Shown here: positions 55,903 through 64,000 of the stretch, piece by piece
How positions within the stretch are numbered: position 1 is the first letter of the stretch
Layout of the letters: each line of letters starts with the position of its first letter
Assembly: GCA_963733885.1 (NCBI GenBank)
Contig: CAVTES010000007.1
Span: 62,001-126,000, forward strand
Length of the DNA stretch: 64,000 nt
Reading direction: 5' to 3'
Origin: JACVRW01 sp963733885
GTDB lineage: Bacteria > Actinomycetota > Thermoleophilia > Solirubrobacterales > Thermoleophilaceae
Notes under the pieces: generated by a model
The model's input: the letters and a program-made list of their open reading frames with translations, nothing else
What the model was told of the DNA's origin: nothing
Database searches by the model: none
Position numbers and translations under genes: made by a program

Positions 55903-56508
55903 CTAGACGGTCAATCCGAGCCGCTCCGCGCGCTGCACCGCCTCCGCGCGGTTGCGCACGTTCAGCTTGCGATAGAGCGCACTCGTGTGCTCCTTCACCG
56001 TGTGGGGCGAGAGAAACAGGCGCTCCGCGATCTCCTTGTTGGTTGCCCCGGAGGCCATCAGAGAAAGCACCTCGCGCTCACGGTCGGAGAGCGGCGCGGC
56101 GGGCTGTTCGGTGCGCGGCGCGAACACCGTCAGACCCTTGCCGACCATGCGCACCGCCATCGCCACGTCGTGCGCCGACCAGTCCTTCGAAACGAAGCCG
56201 GACGCGCCCGCCGCCTTGGCCGCCTGAGGTGAGATCCAGCCGGCGCCCGAAATCAACAGCACGCGCGTGCGAGGCGAGTCGCGCCGGATCGCCTCGCACA
56301 GCTCGGCGCCCGACTCCTCCCCGAGGAACAGGTCCACGAGCGCCACGTGCGGCTCCCACCGGCGCGCCAGGTCGAGCGCCTCCTCCACGCTCGACGCCGT
56401 CAGACAGCGCTCCACCCACGGCTGCTCGGTGAGCAGCAGGCGGAAGCCCCAGTGCACCACGTCGTGGTCGTCCACCACGAGCACCCGAAGGTTGCGCTCG
56501 GGGCTCAC
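55903..56508 (-). CDS. NarL/FixJ-family response regulator
   Basis: 201 residues. Receiver domain with VVDDHD and phospho-acceptor D59 (ALVDLFLG), conserved K in FVSKDWS, then LuxR-type HTH (LSDREREVLSLMASGATNKEIAERLFLSPHTVKEH, about 137-180). GTG 56508 overlaps the histidine kinase stop by 4 nt. Pair of the kinase encoded next; a neighbouring exporter gene may be the target. Confidence 0.94.
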   Translation of the reverse strand: MSPERNLRVLVVDDHDVVHWGFRLLLTEQPWVERCLTASSVEEALDLARRWEPHVALVDLFLGEESGAELCEAIRRDSPRTRVLLISGAGWISPQAAKAAGASGFVSKDWSAHDVAMAVRMVGKGLTVFAPRTEQPAAPLSDREREVLSLMASGATNKEIAERLFLSPHTVKEHTSALYRKLNVRNRAEAVQRAERLGLTV

Positions 56509-57635
56509 TCGCGGTCCTCGTCGCCCGTCGGCACCACCAGGCGTACGCGCCACTCCGAGCCGTCCGCCCCCTCCCGGCCGAACTCCACCAGCGCCCCCCG
56601 GCCGAGCGCCTCGGCGGCCGCCAGGCGCAGGCCCATCCCCGCGCCGCGCTTCCCGCGCGCGGGCTGCCGGGCGCCGTCGTTGCGCACCTCGAGAACGAAG
56701 GTGCCGTCCGCGCTTCCGACTCGCACCCGCACGATGGTGGGATTTGCGTGCTTGTCGGCGTTGCGAAGGGCCTCCGCGAGCACGGATTGGGCCAGCCCCT
56801 CCACGTCGTCCGGCACCTCCACGCCGGGCTGCCACTCCAGCTCCAGGGGCAGCTCCTTGTAGTGGCGCCCGAGCCGCGCCAGCTCCTCCCGCAGCGTCGC
56901 GCCGGTGTCGAGGCTGGGTGGTGCCAGCGGGCGGGCCAGCGCGTCACGCAGGTCCTTGAGCGCGGCCTGCATCTCCTCCGCGCAGCGGCGCCGCACCTCG
57001 TCGCTGAGCGCGCCTTCAGATCCGATCACGAGCGACACGCCGAACAGGCGCTGCACGACGCGCTCGTGGATCTCGCGGGCCAGGTCGATGCGCGCCTGGA
57101 GCAGCCGGGCGCGACCCTGCTGGCTCGTGGCGATGCGGACGCTCGCGGCCAGCGCCGCGGTCTTCCCGAGCGTCCACATCGCGTGGCGCTCGTCCTCGGC
57201 CAGCGTGAAGTGGCCGCCGCCGCGGTCCGCGAAGACCACCCCGAGCCAGCGCCCTCCCGCCGACACCGGCGTGCAGGTGATGGTGTCCACGCCGCCGATG
57301 CGGGCGTAGCGCTCGGGGACCCAGCGCTCGAGCTCGCCATGCACCTCGACGACCCGGTCCTCGGACAGCGCCACCTGGGCGATCGGGGTCTCCTCGAGCG
57401 TTCCGTAGATGTCCTCGAGGATCCCCGCCTCGATGCCGTGGCTTCCGACGGGCACCACGAGCTGGCGAGCCTCGTCGTAGAGCAGCAGGCTGGCCCGCTG
57501 CATGTCCGTGACGCGGCAGAGCGCGGCGCACAGGCGGTCGTAGAAACCGGCCCCGCCGGAGGCCGGGTCCTGGTCGAGTTCGGCGAGGAGCTCGACGATC
57601 ACATCGAGCGCGTCCGTGCGCGCCGGCACCGCCAT
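56505..57635 (-). CDS. Sensor histidine kinase, GAF plus HisKA_3
   Basis: 376 residues, no transmembrane helix. GAF domain about 25-165 (binding of a small molecule, with C-rich positions CAALCRVTDM), dimerisation and phospho-acceptor helix with H190 in REIHERVVQRL, then HATPase_c with N-box LRNADKHANP and GAGMGLRLAAAE. NarL-type partner follows. Cytosolic sensor; ligand unknown. Confidence 0.93.
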   Translation of the reverse strand: MAVPARTDALDVIVELLAELDQDPASGGAGFYDRLCAALCRVTDMQRASLLLYDEARQLVVPVGSHGIEAGILEDIYGTLEETPIAQVALSEDRVVEVHGELERWVPERYARIGGVDTITCTPVSAGGRWLGVVFADRGGGHFTLAEDERHAMWTLGKTAALAASVRIATSQQGRARLLQARIDLAREIHERVVQRLFGVSLVIGSEGALSDEVRRRCAEEMQAALKDLRDALARPLAPPSLDTGATLREELARLGRHYKELPLELEWQPGVEVPDDVEGLAQSVLAEALRNADKHANPTIVRVRVGSADGTFVLEVRNDGARQPARGKRGAGMGLRLAAAEALGRGALVEFGREGADGSEWRVRLVVPTGDEDRE

Positions 57636-57653
57636 CTCCCCCTGTTCTACCCG

Positions 57654-57872
57654 TTAGACCGGTTGAAGGGACAGCCGGAGCGCCTGCTCGGAGGTCAACG
57701 CGACGGTGCGCACGTAGCCGCAGGAGCGGCAGCGGCACATCGCCTCGGCCTCGAAATCCTCGATGAGGAGCGACCAGTCGACCTCGCCGGAGAGGCAGGC
57801 GCGGCATGCGAGAGCGGCCGCCACGAGGGCGGAATCGTCGTCACCGCGGAAACTCGCCAGCTCCTCCACCAC
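57654..57872 (-). CDS. Small zinc-knuckle-like protein of unknown function
   Basis: 72 residues. Two CxxC pairs, CRAC near residue 25 and CRCRSC near residue 46, suggest a zinc or iron site. A ribosome-binding stretch GGGGGAG lies about 7 nt before the GTG at 57872, which is 1 nt after the folK stop. A longer start at 57905 overlaps folK. It is followed 18 bp later by the histidine kinase. No family recognised. Confidence 0.6.
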   Translation of the reverse strand: MVEELASFRGDDDSALVAAALACRACLSGEVDWSLLIEDFEAEAMCRCRSCGYVRTVALTSEQALRLSLQPV

Positions 57873-57873
57873 T

Positions 57874-58407
57874 TCAAGGCTCCCCCCGGGAGGGGCCCGG
57901 CTCAACTGCGTGCCGCCAAGAAACCCCCGCGTGGGGGGTCACCCGCTGGTTCTTGACGGCGGCCAGCAGCTCCCGCAGCGGAGTGCCGTCGGGCAATCGC
58001 AGCTCGGGGTCGAGCTCGAGCAGCGGCTCGAGCACGAAACGGCGCGTCGCCACCTCGGCGTGTGGCAGCATGAGCCGCTCCGAGCGGTGCACGACGTCGC
58101 CCAGCAGCAGCACGTCCACGTCGATCGTGCGGGGCCCGTGGCGCCTTCCGCCCCGCTCACGGCCCAGCTCGCGCTCGACCTGCTTGCAGACGTCGAGGAG
58201 AACCTCCGGACCGAGCTCGGTCCGGATCCGGAGGCAGGCGTTCAGGAAGTCGGGCTGGTCGGTTACCTCCCCTTGGGGCGCGGTCACGTAGACCGACGAG
58301 GACGCCACCGGCTTCACGCCGCGTCGCGCGAGGGCCTCGCGGGCGGCGCGCAGGTTGGCGAGGCGGTCGCCTTCGTTGGAGCCGAGGCCGAGGTAGCCGG
58401 TGCTCAC
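57874..58407 (-). CDS. folK: 6-hydroxymethyl-7,8-dihydropterin pyrophosphokinase
   Basis: Folate pathway enzyme transferring pyrophosphate from ATP. 177 residues; GLGSNEGDR at the N-terminus and GPRTIDVDVLLLGD, which includes the two magnesium aspartates, near position 108. GTG at 58407 overlaps the folB stop by 4 nt. Confidence 0.95.
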   Translation of the reverse strand: MSTGYLGLGSNEGDRLANLRAAREALARRGVKPVASSSVYVTAPQGEVTDQPDFLNACLRIRTELGPEVLLDVCKQVERELGRERGGRRHGPRTIDVDVLLLGDVVHRSERLMLPHAEVATRRFVLEPLLELDPELRLPDGTPLRELLAAVKNQRVTPHAGVSWRHAVEPGPSRGEP

Positions 58408-58847
58408 TCCTTCCAGACTTCCACGGAGACCTCGTCCACCGGCAGCGGGATGGGCGGCTCGGGCTTCGACGCCTTCACGCGCACGGACTCGGCCCCGAAG
58501 CGATCGATGAGGCGGTCCGCGACCGCCGTGCAGAGCCGCTCGAGCGTCCGGTAGGAGCGCTCCTGCGCGGCCAGCGCGACCTGCTCGCAGACCTCGCCGT
58601 AGTCGACGGTGTCCTCCACCCGATCGGTGACCGTGGCGTCGCACTCGTCGAGCTCGAAGGCGACGTCGAACACGAGCCGCTGCCCGAGCTCCCGTTCCGC
58701 ATCGCTCACGCCGTGGCGGGTGTAGAGCGACAGGCCGGTGACCTCGATTGTCACAGCAGGCGAGGCTGCGTGGCGATCCTCGTCCAGGGCGTCGTCGTCG
58801 AGGTCGTCCTCGAAGTCGTCGTCCGGCTCCCGCTCCCAGGTGGTCAT
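58404..58847 (-). CDS. folB: 7,8-dihydroneopterin aldolase with acidic N-terminal extension
   Basis: Aldolase releasing glycolaldehyde from dihydroneopterin. 147 residues, of which about 28 at the N-terminus are very acidic (EPDDDFEDDLDDDALDED) and not part of the fold. The core begins ITVEVTGLS-like at VTIEVTGLSLYTRHGV, with the catalytic region VDYGEV and the lysine in KASKPEPPIP. Overlaps folP stop by 4 nt (ATGA). The extension resembles a disordered tail. Confidence 0.9.
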   Translation of the reverse strand: MTTWEREPDDDFEDDLDDDALDEDRHAASPAVTIEVTGLSLYTRHGVSDAERELGQRLVFDVAFELDECDATVTDRVEDTVDYGEVCEQVALAAQERSYRTLERLCTAVADRLIDRFGAESVRVKASKPEPPIPLPVDEVSVEVWKE

Positions 58848-59647
58848 GGCGCGACCGTAGCAGCGGCGACCCTGAGGGCATCCGCGACGGGGCCCACGTC
58901 GTGCACCCGGAAGACGCTCGCGCCACGCTCGAGCGCGAGCACGTTCGTGGCGATCGTGCCGGGCAGCCGCTCGCCCTCCGCCCTGCCGCCGGTCAGCTTC
59001 CCGAGAAAGCTCTTGCGCGAGCTGCCGACCACCACCGGGCGGCCGATCGCGACGATCTCGTCGAGGCGCCGGAGCAGCTCGAGGTTGTGAGCGACGGTCT
59101 TGCCGAACCCGATGCCGGGGTCGAGCCAGACCCGCTCCTCGGGGACGCCCTCCCCCGTCGCGAACGCGAGCCGCTCCTCGAGGAACGCCTTCACCTCGCT
59201 GACCACGTCCTCGTAGCGCGGGTCCGCCTGCATGGTCCGCGGCTCGCCGAGCATGTGCATGAGGCAGCAGGTCGCGCCCTCGCTCGCGACCAGGCCGGCC
59301 AGGTCGGGCGCGAAACGGAACGCGGAGACGTCGTTCACCACGGTCGCGCCGGCGGCCAGCGCCGCGCGGGCGACACCGAGCTTGGTGGTGTCGATGGAGA
59401 CCCTCTGCCCGGCGGCTGCCAGCGCCTCCACGACGGGTAGCACCCTGCCGAGCTCCTCCTCCTCCGGGACCGGTTCGGCCCCCGGTCGCGTGGACTCGCC
59501 GCCCACGTCGAGGATGTCCGCGCCCTCCTCGGCCAGGCGCAGGCCGTGCCGGGTCGCGGCGGCGGGGTCGAGGAAGAGCCCGGCGTCCGAGAAGGAGTCC
59601 GGCGTCACGTTGACGATCCCCATCACGGTGTAGGGAACCGAGGGCAC
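58844..59647 (-). CDS. folP: Dihydropteroate synthase
   Basis: Sulfonamide target joining dihydropterin pyrophosphate and pABA. 267 residues; GIVNVTPDSFSD at the N-terminus, GGESTRPGAEPV, SIDTTK, DPGIGFGKT and VVGSSRKSFLG. Start GTG 59647; an ATG at 59623 would open directly before GIVNVTP. First gene of folP-folB-folK. Confidence 0.95.
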   Translation of the reverse strand: MPSVPYTVMGIVNVTPDSFSDAGLFLDPAAATRHGLRLAEEGADILDVGGESTRPGAEPVPEEEELGRVLPVVEALAAAGQRVSIDTTKLGVARAALAAGATVVNDVSAFRFAPDLAGLVASEGATCCLMHMLGEPRTMQADPRYEDVVSEVKAFLEERLAFATGEGVPEERVWLDPGIGFGKTVAHNLELLRRLDEIVAIGRPVVVGSSRKSFLGKLTGGRAEGERLPGTIATNVLALERGASVFRVHDVGPVADALRVAAATVAP

Positions 59648-59688
59648 CCGGCGGTTGTACAGCAGTAGAGCCCGCGAGAGGAGACACG

Positions 59689-60246
59689 ATGGCCATGCGA
59701 ATGACCCTGCTCGCCGTGATCGCCGCCGCCCTGGCGCTGCCCGCGGCCGCCGCCGCCGGAGGCTGGGCCACGGTGGGATTCGACCCGCCCCCGGAGGATC
59801 TCGCGCCCGGCGAGCCCTGGCAGGTGCAGATGACGATCCTGCAGCACGGGGTGACCCCGCTCGAGGGCGTGCACCCGCGGGTTATCGTCACGGAGGTGGG
59901 CGGCGGCCCGCAGAGGTCGTTCCCGGCGCGGGCGACCGGTGAGCCCGGCGTCTACCGCGCGACCGTGGTCTTCGGGTCGACGGGCACGTGGCGGTACGTC
60001 GTGGACGACGGCTTCATGGCGCGGCACAGGTACCCGCTCGTGGAGATCGGCAAGAGCGGCAAGCGGGCCGCCACCGAGCCGGTGGCCCTGGCGAGCACGG
60101 CGGCCGCGACGCCTCCTTCCGCCGGAGGCGACGGGCCAAACTACCTGCTCGCGCTCGCCGCGGCTGCGGCCGCTGCCCTTGCGGCCGGGTTCGGCGCCGC
60201 ACTCCTGCAGAGGCGGCACGGAGGGCCGGGCGCGGCGGGCGGATGA
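59689..60246 (+). CDS. Secreted/membrane YtkA- or FixH-like protein
   Basis: 185 residues. Signal peptide 1-23 (AVIAAALALPAAAAAGG), an immunoglobulin-like beta-sandwich with PGEPWQVQMTILQHG and GVYRATVVFGSTGTWRYVV, and a C-terminal transmembrane helix (LLALAAAAAAALAAGFGAALL). The sandwich resembles YtkA/FixH-type extracytoplasmic domains that are often next to copper or respiratory proteins. GAGAGGAG precedes the ATG. Overlaps the following cytochrome gene (ATGA). Confidence 0.72.
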   Translation: MAMRMTLLAVIAAALALPAAAAAGGWATVGFDPPPEDLAPGEPWQVQMTILQHGVTPLEGVHPRVIVTEVGGGPQRSFPARATGEPGVYRATVVFGSTGTWRYVVDDGFMARHRYPLVEIGKSGKRAATEPVALASTAAATPPSAGGDGPNYLLALAAAAAAALAAGFGAALLQRRHGGPGAAGG

Positions 60247-60653
60247 GCTTCGTCCGCCGGCACACGGTCCCACTCGCCGCGGCCTGCGCGGCGGCGGCGG
60301 CCGCGTTCGCGGTGGTCGTTCTCACCACGGACGACGGCGAGGACGGCGGGCGCGTGCCGGCCGGCGGACAGGTGGCCGCCCGGCCTCTCCCGGAGGGCCA
60401 GGACGCCGGCCTCGCCGTCTTCACGCGAATGGGCTGCGGCAGCTGTCACCGGCTCGCCGCCGCCGGCTCAGCCGGTCCGATCGGCCCCAGCCTCGATGCG
60501 CGGCTTCCGAGCCACACGCGCGAGTCGCTCACAGCAGTGATCCTCCGGCCGCCCGTCGGCAGCCCGATGCCGCAGGGCTTCGGCGAGCGCATGGACAAGG
60601 CCGAGTTCGACGCCCTGCTGGACTTCCTGCTCGCCCAGCGCGAGTCGCGCTGA
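60243..60653 (+). CDS. Membrane-anchored c-type cytochrome
   Basis: 136 residues. N-terminal signal-anchor (residues 9-27), one haem motif CGSCH (65-69), and probable axial Met109 in PMPQGFG. Small class I cytochrome c on the outer face of the membrane. Translationally coupled to the upstream YtkA/FixH-like protein, which suggests the two work together in electron transfer. Confidence 0.9.
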   Translation: MSFVRRHTVPLAAACAAAAAAFAVVVLTTDDGEDGGRVPAGGQVAARPLPEGQDAGLAVFTRMGCGSCHRLAAAGSAGPIGPSLDARLPSHTRESLTAVILRPPVGSPMPQGFGERMDKAEFDALLDFLLAQRESR

Positions 60654-60678
60654 CCGCCGAACCGGCATCATCGCCCGC

Positions 60679-61335
60679 GTGGTCGGTCGCATCGACGCGG
60701 TGGTGTTCGACAACGATGGGCTTCTCCTCGACACCGAGGAGGCCTGGACGCGGGCCGAGCAGACGCTCTTCGAGCGTCACGGCGGCACCTTCACGACCGA
60801 GCACAAGCGCGACCTGATCGGCTCCTCGCCCGCGACCAGCGCCGCGAAGCTCGAGGCGATGCTCGGCATGCCGGGGCGCGGCCCCGCGCTGATGGAGGAG
60901 CTGCACGACCTCGTCATGGAGGAGTCGCTCGACGGCGTTCCCCCGCGCCCGGGCGCGCTCGAGCTGCTCGACGCCATCCGCGCGGCGGGGCTGCCCGTCG
61001 GGGTGGCCTCTAACTCCGCCCGCGCGTTCGTGGAGCGAGTGCTCTCGGGGGCGGGCCTGCTCGACGGCCACTTCGATGTGGTCGTCACGGCGGACGACGT
61101 GCAGCACCCAAAGCCGGCGCCCGACGTCTACCTGGCCGCCTGCGCCGCGCTCGGCACCGAACCCGAGCGCTCGGCCGCGCTGGAGGACTCGGCCACGGGG
61201 GTGGAGGCCGCCAGGGCGGCGGGCATGTTCGTGGTGGCGGTCCCCTACTTCCCTGACCTGCCAGTCGAGGGAGCCTCGCTGACCGTGGACACGCTTGCCG
61301 ACCCGCGCGTGGCCGAGGCGCTCGGTTTGGCTTAG
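60679..61335 (+). CDS. HAD-superfamily phosphatase/phosphoglucomutase-like hydrolase
   Basis: 218 residues, HAD subfamily IA. Motif I FDNDGLLLDTE (nucleophile Asp, D11-x-D13), motif II ASNSA, motif III KPAPDVYL and motif IV LEDSATG. Could be beta-phosphoglucomutase-like or a sugar phosphatase. Starts with GTG. Its TAG stop overlaps the convergent ftsH stop by 3 nt. Confidence 0.87.
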   Translation: MVGRIDAVVFDNDGLLLDTEEAWTRAEQTLFERHGGTFTTEHKRDLIGSSPATSAAKLEAMLGMPGRGPALMEELHDLVMEESLDGVPPRPGALELLDAIRAAGLPVGVASNSARAFVERVLSGAGLLDGHFDVVVTADDVQHPKPAPDVYLAACAALGTEPERSAALEDSATGVEAARAAGMFVVAVPYFPDLPVEGASLTVDTLADPRVAEALGLA

Positions 61336-63302
61336 GCCGGCTCGGGCTTCTCGGGCGGCGTCTCGCCGCGTATCTCGGCGGTGCCGCCGGCCAGGCCCGG
61401 GCGCGGCAGCGTCTTGGGCGCCCGCTCCGGCTTGCGCTCGGGCGCCTCCGGGGCGGGTGGCGGCGCGGGCAGGGCCGGCTGGTCCTGTCCGAACACCTCT
61501 TCCTCGGACTTCCCGTCGAGGAGCTCGATGAACTGCTCGCGCTCGATCGTCTCGCGCTTCAGCAGGATCTCCGAGGTCATCTCGAGCTTCTGCCGGTGCT
61601 GCTCCAGGATCTCGCGCGCGAGCTGGTGGGCCTCCTCGACAATGCGGCGGATCTCGTCGTCGATCTCGCGCGCGATCTCGTCCGAGTAGTCGGGCTCTGA
61701 GCTGAACTCGCGGCCCAGGAAGGGCTGGCCGTGATCGTGGCCGAACACGCGCGGGCCGAGCTTGTCCGACATGCCGAAGCGCATCACCATCTGCTTCGCC
61801 GTGGCGGTGACCTTCTCGAGGTCGTTGGATGCCCCCGTGGTGATCTCTCCGAACGCGATCTCCTCCGCGGCCCGGCCGCCCAGCGACATCGCCATCGTGT
61901 CCGACAGCTCCGCGCGCGTGGTCAGGAACTTGTCCTCGGTCGGCAGCGAGATCGTGTAGCCGAGCGCCTGGCCGCGCGAGATCACGCTGATCTTGTGGAC
62001 CGGGTCGGTGTTGGCCAGGTAGTGCGCCACCAGCGCGTGGCCCATCTCGTGGAAGGCCGTAACGCGGCGCTCCTTCTCGGACATCACGCGCGTCTTCTTC
62101 TCCGGGCCCGCGATCACGCGCATGATCCCCTCCTCCAGCTGGAGGTGGTCGATCTCGCGCTTGCCCTGGCGAGCGGCCAACAGGGCGGCCTCGTTCACGA
62201 GGTTCTGGAGGTCGGCGCCCGTGAACCCGGGCGTCTGGCCGGCGAGCGTGTCGAGGTCGATGGCCTTGGCGAGGGGCTTCCCGCGCGTGTGTACCTCGAG
62301 GATCTTCGTGCGGCCCTTGCGGTCAGGCCGGTCCACCACGATCTGGCGGTCGAAGCGCCCCGGCCTGAGCAGCGCCGGATCGAGGATGTCAGGCCGGTTG
62401 GTGGCGGCGATCAGGATGATGTTGTCCTTCATCTCGAAGCCGTCCATCTCGACGAGCAGCTGGTTCAGCGTCTGCTCGCGCTCGTCGTGGCCCCCGCCGA
62501 GCCCTGCGCCGCGGTGGCGCCCCACGGCGTCGATCTCGTCCATGAAGATGATGCACGGCGAGTTCTGCTTGGCCTGCTCGAACAGATCTCGCACGCGCGA
62601 GGCCCCCACCCCGACGAACATCTCGACGAAGTCGGAGCCGGAGATCGAGAAGAACGGCACGCCGGCCTCCCCGGCGACGGCGCGCGCCAGCAGCGTCTTA
62701 CCCGTGCCGGGCGGCCCGTACAAGAGCACGCCCTTGGGGATGCGCGCCCCCAGCGCCTGGAACTTCTTCGGGTTCTCGAGGAACTCCTTGATCTCGTGGA
62801 GCTCCTCCACCGCCTCGTCCACCCCCGCCACGTCGCGGAAGGTGATCTTGGGCGAGTCGACCGACATCCGCTTCGCGCGCGACTTGCCGAAGGACATCAC
62901 CTTCGACCCGCCGCCCTGCATCTGGTTGATGATGAACAGCCAGAACAGCAGGAAGATCACGAACGGCAGGATGTACGTGAGCGCTGTGAGCCAGCCGGAG
63001 CCTCCCTTCTGCTTCACGTCGACGTCGACGTTGTCGGCCACCAGCTGGTTGACGAGATTCTGCTCGGTGTTGTCGGGATAGGCGGTCTGGTACTTCTTGC
63101 CGCCGGCCAGCTCGACGTCGAGCCGGTTGTTCTTCGTGTTGAGCGTGACCTCCTTGACCTTCCCCTCCTCGACCTGGACCAGGAAGTCCGAGTAGACCGG
63201 ATCCGGGGTGCGGTCGCTGGGGCTGATCAGGCGCTGCGCGAAGAACGCGAGCACCACGACAATTAGGATTGGGAACGCCGCGCTCTTGAAGAATCTGCTC
63301 AT
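61332..63302 (-). CDS. ftsH: ATP-dependent zinc metalloprotease FtsH
   Basis: 656 residues. Two transmembrane helices (9-25 and 104-126) with a small extracytoplasmic domain, AAA module with Walker A GPPGTGKT (196-203), SRH and arginine finger region, and the zinc site HEMGH (418-422). A proline-rich C-terminal tail (about 610-656). It degrades membrane and short-lived proteins. Start ATG 63302; hpt upstream on the same strand with a 95-bp gap. Confidence 0.97.
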   Translation of the reverse strand: MSRFFKSAAFPILIVVVLAFFAQRLISPSDRTPDPVYSDFLVQVEEGKVKEVTLNTKNNRLDVELAGGKKYQTAYPDNTEQNLVNQLVADNVDVDVKQKGGSGWLTALTYILPFVIFLLFWLFIINQMQGGGSKVMSFGKSRAKRMSVDSPKITFRDVAGVDEAVEELHEIKEFLENPKKFQALGARIPKGVLLYGPPGTGKTLLARAVAGEAGVPFFSISGSDFVEMFVGVGASRVRDLFEQAKQNSPCIIFMDEIDAVGRHRGAGLGGGHDEREQTLNQLLVEMDGFEMKDNIILIAATNRPDILDPALLRPGRFDRQIVVDRPDRKGRTKILEVHTRGKPLAKAIDLDTLAGQTPGFTGADLQNLVNEAALLAARQGKREIDHLQLEEGIMRVIAGPEKKTRVMSEKERRVTAFHEMGHALVAHYLANTDPVHKISVISRGQALGYTISLPTEDKFLTTRAELSDTMAMSLGGRAAEEIAFGEITTGASNDLEKVTATAKQMVMRFGMSDKLGPRVFGHDHGQPFLGREFSSEPDYSDEIAREIDDEIRRIVEEAHQLAREILEQHRQKLEMTSEILLKRETIEREQFIELLDGKSEEEVFGQDQPALPAPPPAPEAPERKPERAPKTLPRPGLAGGTAEIRGETPPEKPEPA

Positions 63303-63397
63303 AACGAGCCTCTACACAGACCTCTACGCATCCGGTGACGGTTCGTCTCAGATGCTCCCGGGTGAAACGACAGCGTAGCAGTGGTGTTTCCGGCTTC

Positions 63398-63934
63398 TTA
63401 GCCGTTTTCCCCCGCCAGAACCGCCACGTAAGGCAGGTTGCGGTAGCGCTCGGCGTAGTCCAGCCCGTACCCGATCGCGAAGCGATTCGGGATCTCGAAG
63501 CCGACGTAGCGGATCGGGAGGTCGATCTCGCGCCGTCCGGGCTTCGTCAAGAGCGCGCACACCTCGAGCGAAGCCGGCCCCCGCGCGCGCAGCATGCGGA
63601 ACAGGTAGGAGAGCGTGAGGCCGGAGTCCACGATGTCCTCCACGATGAGGACATCGCGGCCCTCGATGGGGGCATCGAGGTCCTTCAGGATGCGGACCAC
63701 GCCCGAGGAATCGGTCGACGCTCCGTAGGACGACACGGCCATGAAGTCCACCTCGCACGCGACTTCGAGATGGCGCATGAGGTCGGCCAGGAAGAACACG
63801 GCCCCCTTCAGCACCCCGATCAGGAGCAGCTCGCGGTCGGCGTAGTCGCGGGAGATCTCCGTCGCGAGCTCTTTGACACGGTGCTCGAGGTCGTCGCGCT
63901 GGACGAGGATGTCTCCGACGGCGGAGTCGTGCAT
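63398..63934 (-). CDS. hpt: Hypoxanthine phosphoribosyltransferase
   Basis: Purine salvage enzyme, 178 residues. PRPP-binding motif VEDIVDSGLT (98-107), flexible-loop region with SSYG (68-71) and GFEIPNRFAIGYGLDY at the C-terminus. Order hpt-ftsH is usual in bacteria, often with tilS upstream. Confidence 0.96.
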   Translation of the reverse strand: MHDSAVGDILVQRDDLEHRVKELATEISRDYADRELLLIGVLKGAVFFLADLMRHLEVACEVDFMAVSSYGASTDSSGVVRILKDLDAPIEGRDVLIVEDIVDSGLTLSYLFRMLRARGPASLEVCALLTKPGRREIDLPIRYVGFEIPNRFAIGYGLDYAERYRNLPYVAVLAGENG

Positions 63935-63945
63935 TCGATCGCAGA

Positions 63946-64000
63946 CTACATTCGGCCAGAGAGCGTCGCCTTCAACTCTGCGAGCACCTCCTCGCGTTCG
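63946..64000 (-). CDS. Possible 3' end of an upstream gene (17 codons)
   Basis: A minus-strand frame reading REEVLAELKATLSGRM ends at a TAG (63946-63948), 11 nt before hpt. tilS commonly precedes hpt, but the tail is too short to assign. It may be coincidence. Confidence 0.35.
   Translation of the reverse strand, partial: EREEVLAELKATLSGRM

Overview
The window is about 64 kb of very GC-rich, gene-dense DNA. The likely source is an actinobacterium of the deep-branching Thermoleophilia/Solirubrobacterales type. Evidence: the radA-PBP-disA-carD-ispD-ispF-cysS neighbourhood, a CarD regulator, ClpC, GlgE and both trehalose/glucan routes, an FHA-HTH regulator, a Ser/Thr kinase with an external beta-propeller, and heavy use of GTG starts with 4-nt GTGA/ATGA stop-start overlaps. 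The lineage is an inference from gene content; no rRNA gene is present. I see no tRNA, rRNA, CRISPR array, insertion sequence, integrase or prophage.

Layout. 1-9.4 kb (mostly minus strand): housekeeping block radA, class B PBP, disA, carD, ispD, PHP phosphoesterase, ispF, then cysS and the start of an rlmB-like methyltransferase, interrupted by a GNAT gene. 9.4-12.7 kb: a frameshifted DEDD-exonuclease/GIY-YIG fusion, CDGSH and SRPBCC proteins, and a small-gene/hexapeptide-protein pair, the latter also frameshifted. 12.7-28.4 kb: one minus-strand alpha-glucan operon, transcribed glgE, treS, maltokinase, glgB, treZ, glgX, treY and a GT4 glucan synthase-like gene, with malQ divergent. 28.4-34.3 kb: a DapA-family aldolase and a catabolic or stress group (FAD oxidase, cupin, HIBDH-type dehydrogenase, WYL regulator, VOC protein). 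34.3-45.8 kb: clpC, a lipoprotein, two membrane beta-propeller proteins (one a kinase), an FHA-HTH regulator, lysS, greA, dusB, a glycine-rich-domain protein and a TetR/cupin pair. 46.3-54.4 kb: coaX, fabI, an SGNH hydrolase, then the fatty-acid operon fabD-fabH-fabG-acpP-fabF-carboxyltransferase. 54.4-64 kb: a frameshifted MFS exporter, a NarL/DesK-type two-component system, a small zinc-knuckle protein, folK-folB-folP, a secreted YtkA/FixH-like protein with a cytochrome c, a HAD hydrolase, ftsH and hpt.

How the genes work together. The glucan operon can make glucan by GlgE (TreS, maltokinase, GlgE, GlgB) and by the GT4 synthase, and can return it to trehalose through GlgX, TreY and TreZ or remodel it with MalQ. 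No glgC or otsA is present here. The fab genes form a nearly complete type II elongation set, from acyl-CoA carboxylase beta subunit to enoyl reductase. The fol genes supply pterin for folate.

Four genes carry apparent frameshifts (near 10.9, 12.4, 38.5 and 54.85 kb). Three read as an extra base and one as a missing base, so assembly error and true decay both remain possible. The most unusual non-coding signals are two related palindromes sharing a TTGACC...TATAGG core at convergent gene ends, a CTACCCC-AGT-GGGGTAG palindrome between the kinase and FHA genes, and a carD ribosome-binding site that is ideally placed for an ATT codon. No clearly new multi-gene system is evident; the rest is a recognisable set of core and carbohydrate genes with a few unexplained small genes.
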